Below are positions 47,994-59,678 of a stretch of 64,000 nucleotides of DNA, piece by piece. Within the stretch, counting starts at the first letter, position 1. Each line of letters begins with the position of its first letter. Origin of the DNA: Oreohelix idahoensis (Eukaryota > Mollusca > Gastropoda > Stylommatophora > Oreohelicidae); the NCBI GenBank assembly GCA_024509875.1, contig JAMPIV010017557.1, positions 1 through 64,000 of the forward strand, written 5' to 3'. Position numbers and translations under genes: made by a program. Under the pieces are notes generated by a model. That model did not search any database and was not told where the DNA came from. It saw only the letters and a list, made by a program, of their open reading frames with translations.

Positions 47994-49682
47994 TAAAGGT
48001 AAATTAGGGAATTCAATACCAACAGAAAAAGAACAAATGAAGAGATGGGCTGAGCACTTCATGGAGGTGCTAAACAGACCACCACCAACAGTAACACCTG
48101 ATTTTAATAATGAAACACCCACAACCACCTTGCCAATAACTTGTGATGAATTCACGCTGGACGAGATCAAACAAGCCGTTAAAAGATTAAAAAATTTTAA
48201 AGCTGCTGGAGTTGACGAAATTTCAGGGGAAATGATTAAAGCAGTTAATGACAACAACCTCTTGAGAATTTTAGATATTATAAATGAAGTATGGAGAGAA
48301 GAACAACCACCACAACAATGGAAAGACAGTATTATTGTAAAGTTACCGAAGAAAGGTGATCTATCAGACTGTAATAACTGGCGTGGTATATCTCTATTAT
48401 CAGTACCTGGAAAATTATTATGTTGCATGATGTTAGAAAGACTTAAATTGCATGCTGACGAAAAGATCAGAGAAGAACAAGCGGGTTTCAGGCCGAAACG
48501 ATCATGTATTGATCAAATATTCACACTAAGAACAATTATAGAAGAATCAGTGGAAAGGCAATCGCCACTTATTATCACCTTCATCGATTTTCAAAAAGCC
48601 TTTGATAGTCTACACCGCCCATCATTGTGGAAGATACTTACAATCTATGGTTTTCCAACAAAATATGTGAATATAATCAAAGCGCTATATGACAATGCAA
48701 GATGTTGTGTTAGAACAAATAAAGGGAATACAGAATGGTTTACAGTAGAAACAGGGGTGAAACAAGGCTGTATTATGTCACCATTACTTTTTGGAATAGC
48801 TATTGATTGGGTTATGAGAAACTATACCCACAATGAACAATTGGGTATAAAATGGACAAATGGAAAATTCCTGGGGGACCTGGATTTCGCAGATGATGTA
48901 GCATTCTTAAGTTCAACACCAAGACAAAATCAAGAAGCAATAAATAATTTGTGTCATCTCTCGGTTAAAATAGGTCTCCAAATAAATGCCTCTAAAACTA
49001 AAGCTATGAACTTTTCTAACGAGACCTTTGATATCATCTTGAACGGGGAAAAAAAACTACAGAAAGTTGAAAGTTTCAATTATTTAGGCAGTAAAATGAC
49101 TCAGGATGGTGACAACAAGAGAAATCCATACTAGAATTGCTTTGGCAGCTAGCGCCTTCAATAGATTATCTAACATTTGGAAATTACGATCATTGAATAT
49201 ACATACCAAGCTTCGTCTGTTTAATTCAAATGTTATCTCAGTGTTAACATACGGCTGTGAGAGTTGGAAAATAACAAAATCATTGGAGAACAAGCTGAAT
49301 ACATTCGAGAACAAATGTCTTAGAAAACTCATGAACATCAGTTGGAAAGAATTCAAGACTAATCGACAAATAAGAGAAGACTCTAGGCAGAAATATGTCT
49401 CCGACTATATAAGGAAAAGACGATGGTCATATATCGGTCATGTCCTACGAATGCAAAACAACAGAATACCAATACAGGCGCTCACTTGGGTTCCTGAGGG
49501 TAAGAGGAAAAAAGGAAGACCAAAAGAAACACTCAGAAGAACAATAATAAGAGAAGGAAGAACATTGGGCCTAAATAATGTGCAAGAGCTAAGAGGAGTG
49601 GCGTCACAACGAACAACCTGGAGAGCACTGGTTTCTGCCTTATGCGCCGTGTTTGGTGCTTAAAGAATTTATTATTATTATT
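47994..49682 (+). mobile_element. LINE-B non-LTR retrotransposon, 5'-truncated
   Basis: 1689 bp flanked by the 11-bp target duplication ATATGTAGTGT (47983-47993, 49683-49693) and ending in (ATT)n. RT motifs are intact: A TFIDFQKAFDS, B TGVKQGCIMSPLLFG, C LDFADDVAFLS, thumb NYLGSKMTQDG. A single-base frameshift near 49105 separates this from the C-terminal part (ALAASAFNRLSNIWKLRS, RRWSYIGHVLRM, VPEGKRKKGRPKETLRR, ending VFGA). The endonuclease is absent. The open frame begins in satellite sequence, so its first ten or so residues are not LINE. Confidence 0.93.
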
Positions 49683-49859
49683 ATATGTAGTGTAAGTGAT
49701 GAGTGAATCTTTATAGATCTGGTATAGATAGTGTAAATGATGAGCAGATCTTTATAGATCTGATATAGATAGTGCATGATGAGTGGATCTGTATAGAACT
49801 GATATAGATAGTGTAAGTAATGAGTGGATCTTTATAGATCTAATACAGATAGGGTTATT

Positions 49860-50480
49860 GTTGTTGTTTAACTAGGGCCACTGAGCTTCTTGCTCTTTAG
49901 CAGCCAATACCAGGTTGAAGACTCCTTAGTATTATCTACACTGCAGATCTAGGCTTTTCCTGTGGCTTTTCTGCCATTCTGAAACGTGTTGAGTTGAGTC
50001 ATGAGCTCCAGTTTCTCCAGCCCGGCTTGCATTTAAAGGATCGTCACATCTGGTCCCAAAGAGTAAGAAGTGCATAGCATACTGTGTATTCCTCACCATC
50101 CAAGGGGACTCTCCAACTATGCAGAGCAAAAATACTATGCTCTGGTTCTGGGCTCTCCCTGGGAATTGTCACGTCCTGCACAGAGCCACTTCTCAGCTTC
50201 ACCTGCCTATCACTGGGTCCATAGTGAGATCCTTCTGCATGCAGTCAACCAAGTCAAAGAATTATGCCTAGGGCTCAAGTGACTTCTCCAAGCTTAGTGT
50301 GCAATGCTAGGTTCTCAACAAGTTTCACCACAGGGGGAATCCCTGGAAGTGTGTCGATGGTTTCAAGAGTCAATGAGGATGTAATTAGCCTCGCAGACAT
50401 AGATTCACTTCCACGTATGTATAGTGTAGCATTGTGCATAGCTGGTGGTCATATAAGGATGACTACAGATATTCCCCCAT
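49860..50480 (+). repeat. Unclassified 0.6-kb dispersed repeat, copy 3
   Basis: Colinear with 15361-15980 (GTTGTTGTTTAACTAGGGCC; CAGAGCCACTTCTCAGCTTC; GACTTCTCCAAGCTTAGTGT; GGTCATATAAGGATGACT). It is inserted in the 41-bp minisatellite, which defines its ends better than in the other copies. No convincing target duplication is seen. Confidence 0.78.
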
Positions 50481-50958
50481 GCTGATAAAGATAGTGTACA
50501 TGATGAGTGAATCTTTATAGATCAGATATAAATAGTGTAAGTGATGAGTGGATCTTTATATATATGATATAGGTATTATAAGTGATGAGTGGATCTTTAT
50601 AGATCTTATACAGATAATGTAAGTGATGAGTGGATCTTTATAGATCTGATATAGATAGTGTAAGTGATGAGTGGATCTTTATAGATCTGATATAGATAAT
50701 GTAAGTGATAATTGGATTTGTATAGATCTGATGTACGAGTAGATAGTGTACATGATGAGTGCATCTTTATAGATCAGATATAGGTAGTGTAGGTGATTAG
50801 TTGCTCTATGTAGATCTGATATAGATAATGTAACTGATGAGTGGGAGTTCATAGATCTGATATAGGTAGTGTAAGTGATGAGTGGGTCTTTATAGATCTG
50901 ATGTAGATAGTGAAAGTAATGAGTGGATCTTTATAGATCGGATATAGGTAGTGTAAGT

Positions 50959-51595
50959 TAGTGTTTCTCAAACTTATTTGGGTCACCATCCCCTTGGCTC
51001 CCAGAGCCCATCCTCAGTGCCCCCCCCCCTTCCATTTCTCTGAATTACATAAAATAACTATAAAGAGTGAAAGACAAAAGCAACTACTTATTCAAAGCAT
51101 TAACGCCTGATTGCTCTATTTATTTTTTAGTTCTAATATAAAGATACAGATAAGCTTACTTATTTCTTTAATTTTTTTTTAGAAAACCTATTAAAATACT
51201 TTAAAAAAATGTTAATTTCTTTCCACTAATGCTGCTACGCAATATTTGAATAGGATAATGCAATTAATTACCAACTATTCCCAGTAATCTCTTGACAAGT
51301 GTCGCATACCCTTTGACATGCGTATGCCAGGTTGGGAATATCTGTTATATGGCTTACAAGAAACTGGAATGATCGAAGATAGAGAGGAGTGGTGGGTTAG
51401 GGTTTGTTCAGGCCACATTCTCATTTTCAGCTCTCACGTCAGGGCCTATATAATCAAAACACTTTTACATGTATGCATTATATTTAGTAATATTGTTGAA
51501 TTTAGCCTGTCAAATCCTCAAACCCCAATTTACATCGCTCCTTGGATCCTACCAATGCACCCAGGGGATGGTACTGCCCATTTGATAAACCACTG
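50959..51595. mobile_element. Non-autonomous hAT-type DNA transposon
   Basis: 637 bp with imperfect terminal inverted repeats (left TAGTGTTTCTCAAACTT; right end, reversed, CAGTGGTTTATCAAATGG), the hAT-style CAGTG.TT.TCAAA terminus. It is flanked by 8-bp target duplications GTGTAAGT / GTGTAAAT (50951-50958, 51596-51603) taken from the minisatellite. CATCCCCTTGG and CCAGGGGATGG extend the inverted repeat inward. No transposase ORF. Confidence 0.85.
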
Positions 51596-52630
51596 GTGTA
51601 AATGATGAGTGATACTTTATAGAACTGATAAAGATAGTGTCAATGATGAGTGATACTTTATAGAACTGATAGATAGTGTCAATGATGAGTGATACTTTAT
51701 AGAACTGATAAAGATAGTGTCAATGATGAGTGATACTTTATAGAACTGATAAACCACTGGTGTCAATGATGAGTGATAATTTATAGAACTGATAAACCAC
51801 TGGTGTCAATGATGAGTGATAATTTATAGAACTGATAAACCACTGGTGTCAATGATGAGTGATACTTTATAGAACTGATAAACCACTGGCGTCAATGATG
51901 AGTGATACTTTATAGAACTGATAAACCACTGGCGTCAATGATGAGTGATACTTTATAGAACTGATAAACCACTGGTGTCAATGATGAGTGATACTTTATA
52001 GAACTGATAAACCACTGGTGTCAATGATGAGTGATACTTTATAGAACTGATAAACCACTGGCGTCAATGATGAGTGATACTTTATAGAACTGATAAACCA
52101 CTAGCGTCAATGATGAGTGATACTTTATAGAACTGATAAACCACTGGCATCAATGATGAGTGATACTTTATAGAACTGATAAACCACTGGTGTCAATGAT
52201 GAGTGATACTTTATAGAACTGATAAACCACTGGTGTCAATGATGAGTGATACTTTATAGAACTGATAAACCACTGGTGTCAATGATGAGTGATACTTTAT
52301 AGAACTGATAAACCACTGGTGTCAATGATGAGTGATACTTTATAGAACTGATAAAGATAGTGTCAATGATGAGTGATACTTTATAGAACTGATAAACCAC
52401 TGGCATCAATGATGAGTGATACTTTATAGAACTGATAAACCACTGGTGTCAATGATGAGTGATACTTTATAGAACTGATAAAGATAGTGTCAATGATGAG
52501 TGATAATTTATAGAACTGATAAATATAGTATAAATTATAAGTAGGTCTTTATGGATTTGAATATGGATAATGTAACTGATGACGGGTCCATTGTAGATGT
52601 GGATATATATATATATATAGAATAACCAGG
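51596..52630 (+). repeat. 43-bp chimeric minisatellite containing the hAT terminus
   Basis: About 22 units of GATGAGTGATACTTTATAGA followed by ACTGATAAACCACTGGTGTC and AAT. The TTTATAGAACTGATA and GTGTCAATGATGAG parts descend from the 41-bp array, while GATAAACCACTG is the last 12 bp of the adjacent hAT element. A few units (51640-51730, 52350, 52485) instead carry GATAAAGATAGTG, the ancestral form. The last units (52540-52615) decay into the older pattern and a (TA)n tract. Confidence 0.92.
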
Positions 52631-54765
52631 GGATACTGATGGTGTCATAGAGCTGGCATTGATTTCTAGTGCTGCCGCCACCTTTGCATGTTGAGATGTA
52701 TTTCAAGCTCAAGAAAGCAATCACCTACCTTGTGTAGTCCTCACTGCGAAGGGAAAGACCACCAGACACAGGAAACCAAAATAGACTTTCCAGTATCATA
52801 CAGGCCCACATGACAGTAGTAGTCCTGTGCACATATTGCGTCAAATTATGAAATAAAAGACAACTCGTACACCTTTTACACAACCGCCCTGGTGGAATGA
52901 GACAGTGGAGACAGCCATGGCTGGAAAAGAAAAGAGCAACAAAGTTATGGGGAATAACACAGAAGAGAAGGACAATAAGTCATGATGAGGTGGAAGGTTT
53001 TAAGAGGAAAAAGCAAAAGGCCATCAATAACTTCAAGAGTTTGGCAAGAGAAGCCAAAGAAACAGTTTGGGAGGCCTTTGTGACACAGGTGGGCATCTGA
53101 CCAAACATTACAGAAACTCTGGTCCTTTCATCGCAGAATAAGTAGGAAGAGTACAAGCCAACCAATTTCTAATATTCTCAGCTCGACAGGGATAAGCCTG
53201 AAGACCGGTGCCAAAAAGGGACATTATATTACTCAGATAGATAAAAGTGATAAAGCTGCCCACCAAGAAATTCAAGACCTGGGAAGCGATAGAAGAGGTG
53301 ACATATATTTCAACCTCATATCCTTCTGGAACACTGCCCCCGGGTCCTGATGATGTACAGTATCACCACATAAATCAGCTCGAGGACATGGGCATTAAGA
53401 ATGGGGTGAGTAATTTCAATACCAGCATACTGAATGCTGAGGTGCCGGAAGACTGGCTACAAAGTTACTTACGGCCACTTCCTAAACCTTTTAAAGACCC
53501 CACACTTCTCAGCAGCTATAGAATTATCACAATGCAGAATGCCCATGGTAAACTGCTAGAAAAGATAGTAGCACAGAGAATAATGAATCACCTCAAAAAT
53601 GCACAGATCCTACCTGATACTCTCGGAAGCTATAGGCTCATGAAAGTAACATGGGATAACGCTGGAACTTTTGCTTATGATGTGTACCAGGGTTTCCAGG
53701 GTAAACGAGAAATCGTTGCTGTAACAGTTTACCTAGAGGATGCTTACAACAGTGTGAACTATGCAACATTAATGAACTGTGTAATGGCTTGCGGTGTTAA
53801 CCATTGGCTAACAAGATGGATAGCAGCTGCCTTAACTGAGAGATCAGTGGCATTTCACTTGGGAACATGAACATCAGACCCAATACCAATTTGCCTGGGA
53901 CAACCCAGGGTTCTCCACTATCACCGGTGCTGTTTAATATCTACACAGCAAAAGTTGCCACTATTCAGCCAACTGGATTGGGATTAACACTGACTTTTGC
54001 TGATGGCATATTCATTTACAGAACTGGCTCTGACCGACAGGAAATGGTTAATAGCATACATGGGACACTACAGGAGGTGTTTAATTGGTGCAAGGAAACT
54101 GGCTCCAAAGTCAATCCCAACAAGGCCTGCATGATGTGCTCCTTGAACAACTCCATAGTGAAAACAGACTTTCCAGATATTACTCTCAGTAGACTGAAAA
54201 ATGAAAGGCACGAAAAGTTGAAATACCTTGGAGTTACAATCGATCGCGGGCTATCGTATAAGTACCAAGTTGAGCACATCAGACAGAAATGCAGAAAAGG
54301 TCTGGCAGCCCTGAAAGTAATGGCCATGTCGCGTCTGGAGCAGAGATTACTATTTCTTCTTTATCATCAGCTAGTCATATCAGTCAATGAGTATGGGCTG
54401 GGAATACTCATGCTGTTAGTAACGCAACGTGAACGACTAGAACGCATTCAAAATAAAGGGATACGTATAGTCTTGGGCTGTACGCAAGATACCCCCATTG
54501 TGTCAATGTGGTAAATGTTTGGAGTGCTGTCGATTAGATCCAGATATGCAATGGCCCAGGCAAAAGCCTATATGCAAGTAACCACAGACAAATGGTACCT
54601 CCTGTATGGAAACATAGCTGACATTAAGGGAGCAAGAATAAAGAGAGGGATATCATGGATGGCACAGGCATAGACAACAATCAAGCAGGTGACCACAGTT
54701 GAAAATATATTCAAAGGGGAAGAGTGGAGTATGTCAGATGAGATCTGAATTAACTACCAGCAGGT

Positions 54766-55115
54766 GGGAGCCGTGCTAGTGTAGTGGTTACCAAACTGCG
54801 CTGGCGACCGGGTGACCCAGGATCAAACCCGGGAGAGGACATTTGAAGATTTTTCTTCGACCGGGATTTGGACTGGATTAACTCGAGCCCTGGCGAGAAT
54901 ATTTGCAGTGGTGTCATCAACCAGGGACTGCCAGCTCCTGAGCCAACCCAGCTCTAATGGGTACCTCCGAAATCGGCGAGTATCTGCCTGAATGGCGAGG
55001 GACACCTGTCTCTGTACAAGAAAAAAAGGGATACTCACGTAAAAATCAGTCTCAGGTTAGACATACTAACCTGAGATTTCACCTTGAGTAATAGCGGGCG
55101 TTCGAAAAAAAAAAA
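54766..55115 (+). mobile_element. Full-length tRNA-derived SINE
   Basis: 350 bp inserted in LINE-C, flanked by the 14-bp target duplication AACTACCAGCAGGT (54752-54765, 55116-55129). Box A is near 54775 (GTGCTAGTGTAGTGGTTACC), box B near 54821 (GGATCAAACCC). A unique body follows, with a short inverted repeat (CTCAGGTTAG ... CTAACCTGAG) near 55050-55076 and a terminal A tail. Same family as 38037-38370. Confidence 0.94.
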
Positions 55116-55651
55116 AACTACCAGCAGGTCATCATCTGCCTTGGCAGAAGTGTAGAACTTGGGGCAATGGAAAAGCAGAACTGAAGATTAATCAACTGAT
55201 ACATAATCATGCCAGAGATAATGATGCCATTGTATATACAGATAGGTCTGTGATCCGTGGTGAGAAATCAGGTTGGGTCTTCTCTGCTAGGGTAAAGGGC
55301 AGAATTGTCGCTGAACATAGCGGGGCTTACCATATAACAACTTCCAGCATGAGAATGGTGGTAGAGGCAGTTACTGCAGCCTTAAGGTGGATATCTGAAA
55401 CTTCATTAACAAAGGCAGTCATTGTGTCAGACTCTTAGTCCATGCTTCGAAAAGTTCAAAATGGTTGGACACAGCGTGAATGGAAAACATTCATAGAAGC
55501 TTTGAGTCTGCAGGAGCTGGTGTGGATCTACCGTCCTGGTCATGTAAGGGTCTGCGGTAATGAGAGAGTTGACAGACTAGCATCAAAAGCACCTGTAGTG
55601 GGGACACTGGATATGGATCATGGAGAGATACTGAGAACAATTAATGATCAC

Positions 55652-58244
55652 TGTCACAGGTAGATATAAGTAGGACGATAGATTCTGTCTGAGGTCAGAC
55701 AGACTATTAAAGGGAAAGTGTGAATGGATAGGAAATAGAATCACGGGTGCAAAGTTGGGAGAAGATATGCCTCTGGAGGGTAGTGGTGCTACTCCTTCAG
55801 CCTACCTGGTGACTAATTTTTAATAAGGCAATCTTGCCCTGCCCTCCAATGTTTGTAAAAGACTTTAATCTAATACTCAGTAAGGGACACTACAGTTACT
55901 ACACCAACATGACATTTAGAGGGAAGGCGTTCTGGCCAGCACAATAATAAGTTTTCTGGGTTTTTATTAACCATAAATAAAGGCTGCACAACATCCAACG
56001 TAGCAAAATGCAAACAAAAGAAAAACACTGTAAACCCCGTGTACCTTCACTGAAAATAAACAATGTCGGAAGGATACACAGCAAAGAAAATGAACCTCCA
56101 AAAAAACAGTATCTACATGAGAAAAAAAACACTGTGGCCACCTCACTCTACTTCCTTCCTACGCTCACACGGACACACCTAAGTTCTCTCAAACCACTTC
56201 TGCACTTAAAACCAAAACGTTCTAATACAGTCTTGCTGTCACCTGGACAGGGGTCCCCAGTCCAATGACATTAGACAACCGTGTTTGCCTTAGTAGGTGA
56301 TAAATCCAAAACTGAGAAGAAACATATGAGGGGCAACACTGTCCGGCTGGACTTAGTAATCCACTTTTGCCAGGAGGTAAGCTCCAGGGGGAAATGTAAC
56401 ATCCACAGTGTGACTACTGCAGTAACTCGGAGTGAACACCAGGTGGTGAACTGGAAAATAAGCTTAATTTCAGCACACGAATATTATCCGAATGCGTTGA
56501 TCTAGTGGTAAGTTCACGTGAGAACTTTCAGAGGCTGGCACTAGCTGGTTCTTTCTGGGTTATGTGGTTGTATTATCTCCACCAACCGGATGGTAATGGG
56601 TTACACCAATATTGCCTGTATGTATGAATGGCAAGTTATAACAGCTCATGGACGAGACTGTATGCTCTGCACGGCCGTAATGTAATCCACGAAATAGCCG
56701 CCAGCGGTAGCAATTTGGCAGTTAATCTATCAGTAAAGAAAAATTAGGCCTAGTAAACGCTAGAGGCCATGCACCAATGTGTGGAAACGTGCATCATAAA
56801 TCTCTGTAGACTCTAGTTGAGCCCGTAGATAGCAAACCAGACCGCTCTCTATTTTTCTGATCAGGGTCTGAAAAAATAAAGACATTCAAAAACATTTACA
56901 TGGTTTTGTTCGTCCAGAATGATCGACGCTAACAGATGTACAAACATCCACCCTCTCTTTCCTTCCAAGAAAATGCATACAAATGCACTTCAATAAACAC
57001 ATGTCGTGTCCCCACCCACCTTGGGCAAATTCCTTTCTCACGCTTGGCTAGCGAGCAGGCGGAGGGGTCGGCGTAACACACACATGGACAGCCTCACTAA
57101 GGGAGGTCAGACATTCACCTCATAACACGGTCATGCTACAGAATTGACAGACGTAATTTACATGTACATGGGAAATAAAATTAAATAATACTAGGATAGT
57201 TAAAACTTAACTCAGGGTTAATTGATAAACATTGAAGAAAACAATAATCAAAAATGCAATATGTACATCTTCCTTCTGTCAGTTACATTTTATCTCTCCC
57301 GTTTTCTTGTCAGTACACATTATCTCTCTATCTGTCTTCTAGTTATAACTGATTATCTAGCTATCCATCTGTTACATTTTAAGCTGAGTTAAAAACTGGT
57401 GGCGCGCTACGTTAAAACTTGTGGTCTTATGAAAGAGTTACTATTCGTTATGAATTAATTATTTTAAGCAATAGAATAGGTAACCCTGGGTAGATTATAT
57501 CTGCCTAAACTCTTTTACGCTACCACTCCAGATAACTCTAAAACAATTATTTCGCTAATACCAGCTCCACGGAATAATCTCCATACGGACTTAATTCACA
57601 ACTGCTTTCAACAGGAAGGATAATATTCACGCATGCTAGAGAATCCAAGAGCATGACTGATAGAGAGTTATAGAGACAGTCGCTTAAATACTACAATATG
57701 ATGCCAGATGTTTTGGCTCGCTTTCACGGACCGTTCGAGATGAAACAGCATACTAGCACGTAATAAGATGCAAGATCTTCTGATCTCCTCCTGATTAAAC
57801 AGAAATCCACGTACGCTAACCACAGAGTTTCCTCCTGCGTTCTTAAGACAATGAAGGGATGATGGCGCTGACGTTCGTGTGTGGTGACTTTTGGTCACGG
57901 TCAAAGCTCTCTTCCGTTAAAAGGAACGGAGAAATTACCCTGAGTTTCTCGAATTAAAGGAGACCGGGAAGTATTTAGTTTCCTGGGGGGACCGATTAAA
58001 AAAGGATTGTTTGATCACATACTGCCATGCGCGTGCCAGGAGATATGCATGAAGAAGATATGCATGAAGAAGATCTACAGTGCTGATTGACAGACAAGAT
58101 GACAGATATATATCGCTGATAGAGGCAACATTTACAGACAAGTGGGTGGAGAATTTTGATGGACAGAAGGTAGACAGGTCAGAATGACAAGAAACCCGAC
58201 CAACCTAGCAAAACTAAGGGCAGACAATTCCACCACCTGTCGCA
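55652..58244. mobile_element. 2.6-kb TG...CA element (solo-LTR-like) inside LINE-C
   Basis: 2593 bp exactly interrupting the LINE-C RNase H region. It begins TGTCACAGGTAG and ends CCACCTGTCGCA (reversed TGCGACAGGTGG), flanked by the 5-bp target duplication ATCAC (55647-55651, 58245-58249). TG...CA ends with a 5-bp duplication suggest an LTR retrotransposon remnant such as a long solo LTR. A DNA transposon with ~12-bp imperfect inverted ends is the alternative. I find no gag/pol coding, no internal long direct repeat, and only a small duplication GATATGCATGAAGAA near 58042. Confidence 0.8.
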
Positions 58245-58486
58245 ATCACCTGTTAGAGAATGACACTGCAATAGATGAATCATAAAGATTAAGACTGTTG
58301 GAATTTGGCATCAAACGTAAGGCTAGCAGGGATGGACATATGAGAGGATGCATCCACCGTGTATACAACCAGCGAGCTACAGGAACAGTTAGCTTTCACC
58401 CTCTCTGACATATACTGGGGGAGACTGAGCACCTATGGGTTTGCCTGGAGTGCAATGATGTTGATTCTGTTCAACAATAACAATAA

Positions 58487-59185
58487 TACTGTGATGGATG
58501 ATAAATGTATCATTGTGGATCTGGATATAATACTGTGATGGATGATAAATGTATCATTGTGGATCTGGATATAACAATGTGATGGATGATAAATGTATCA
58601 TTGTGGATGTGGATATAATAATGTGATGGATGATAAATGTATCATTGTGGATCTGGATATAATAATGTAAGTGTTGAGTAAACCACTACTACATGAGCAC
58701 CTAAAAACTTTGGTGCAGACTTCATACAGTGGTTGATCTGTGCTCCATCTTTCTTGATTTAGAAAACCTGTACATAAATATTGTTAATTATGATGAATGA
58801 GTAATTTTGGATATTTTATATATAATGTAAGTAATGTTGAATAGATCTTTCTGAATTTTGATAGACATAATGTAAATAATGTTGGATAGATATTTCTGAA
58901 TTTTGATACAGATAACATAAATAATGTTGGATAGATCTTTCTGAATTTTGATACAGATGTAATGTTGGATAGATATTTCTGAATTTTTATACAGATAATG
59001 TAAGTAATGTTGGATAGATCTTTCTGAATTTTGATACAGATAATGTAAGTAATGTTGGGTAGATCTTTCAGAATTTTGATAGAAATAATGTAAGTAATGT
59101 TGGAGAGATCTTTCTGAATTTTGATACAGATAATGTAAGTAATGTTGGATAGATCTTTCGGAATTTTGATACAGATAATGTAAAT
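58487..59185 (+). repeat. Older parts of the junction-derived minisatellite
   Basis: 58487-58680 has four ~43-bp units (GTGATGGATGATAAATGTAT, CATTGTGGATCTGGATATAAT). 58780-59185 has about nine units (GTAATGTTGGATAGATCTTT, CTGAATTTTGATACAGATAAT). Both preserve the exon-7 order GATGA-TGG-TC-TT-TGGAT-T-GATAT followed by a donor-like GTAAGT/GTAATG. They are the downstream edge of the array that begins at 47461. Confidence 0.85.
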
Positions 59186-59550
59186 TGATTTTTCTTTCAG
59201 AAAAAAATTATAATCTCTGTTAATGTTCTCAACACATAATGTTATGGTTAACTAATTAAATGTTGTTCATTATGAAGGAAGGTTAGTTCAGTAATAAAAT
59301 ATGTTAACATTTTATCACTAAATATTTGTCTAGACAACTATAATATCAGTATTTGAGATGCAGATGGTAGAAAACACACATAGACACTAAGAGAAATAGA
59401 AAACATAGTTGCATCAGAGATAGAAACACCTGTAATAACACATAAAGAAGGGAAACCCGATGCCTGTAAACAGATATTTAGAATCTTGTTATATCACCTG
59501 TATTCATATGACATTATTGATCTGTTATTGCAATATTTATATGTTACCAG
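59186..59550. other. Intron end before exon 8
   Basis: It starts with a strong acceptor-like TTGATTTTTCTTTCAG (59189-59201) not followed by a usable open exon. Otherwise AT-rich. It ends with the true acceptor ATATGTTACCAG. Confidence 0.55.
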
Positions 59551-59678
59551 GAGTTGGCTAATGTGCTAATGTCACACTGGGAGGAACTGGAGCAGTCTTA
59601 CGTGAAAAACTTGAAAACAGTGTTCCGTAACATACGTGATGAGAGAGAAAACATCTTTAGATATTTCTTCCAGATAAA
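59551..59678 (+). CDS. SPEF2: SPEF2-like exon: helical segment after DDDW
   Basis: A 128-bp exon entering in phase 0 after GTTACCAG and leaving in phase 2 before GTAAAT. It reads ELANVLMSHWEELEQSYVKN, LKTVFRNIRDERENIFRYFF, QI. In SPEF2 the DDW motif is followed by a helical segment with the pattern W..(I/L)E..Y......(V/L)..(L/I)R.(E/D)......Y, which this fits. The donor is modest. The rest of the protein must lie beyond the window. Confidence 0.74.

Larger units (their letters stand above)
47461..50958 (+). repeat. 41-bp minisatellite founded on the exon/5'-splice-site junction
   Basis: Units of ~41 bp (GTAAGTGATGAGTGGATCTT, then TATAGATCTGATATAGATAGT) start at the first intron base and occupy 47461-47993, 49683-49859 and 50481-50958. 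Each unit corresponds to the end of exon 7 (GATGACTGGATCTTTGTGGA, then TTTGGATATAAATAGT) plus the donor GTAAGTGATGAG. At least nine GTAAGT hexamers remain before LINE-B. The array is interrupted by LINE-B and by a 0.6-kb dispersed repeat, and it contains the target site of the hAT element. Confidence 0.93.
52640..58486 (+). mobile_element. LINE-C (RT + RNase H), dead, with two nested insertions
   Basis: An I-like non-LTR element. Readable segments: FKRKKQKAINNFKSLAREAK (52995), GTLPPGPDDVQYHHI (53330), SYRIITMQNAHGKLLEKIVA (53515), motif A region VTVYLEDAYNSVNYA (53735), TTQGSPLSPVLFNIYT (53895), LTFADGIFIYRTGSDR (53990), then RNase H IVSDS (55425) and ELVWIYRPGHVRVCGNERVD (55518), then LLENDTAIDES (58250) and a CAACAATAACAATAA tail. 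Motif A has Tyr at the usual Asp, and motif C reads FADG instead of FADD, so the polymerase is dead besides its frameshifts. A SINE (54766-55115) and a 2.6-kb element (55652-58244) interrupt it. The 5' boundary is approximate. Confidence 0.88.
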
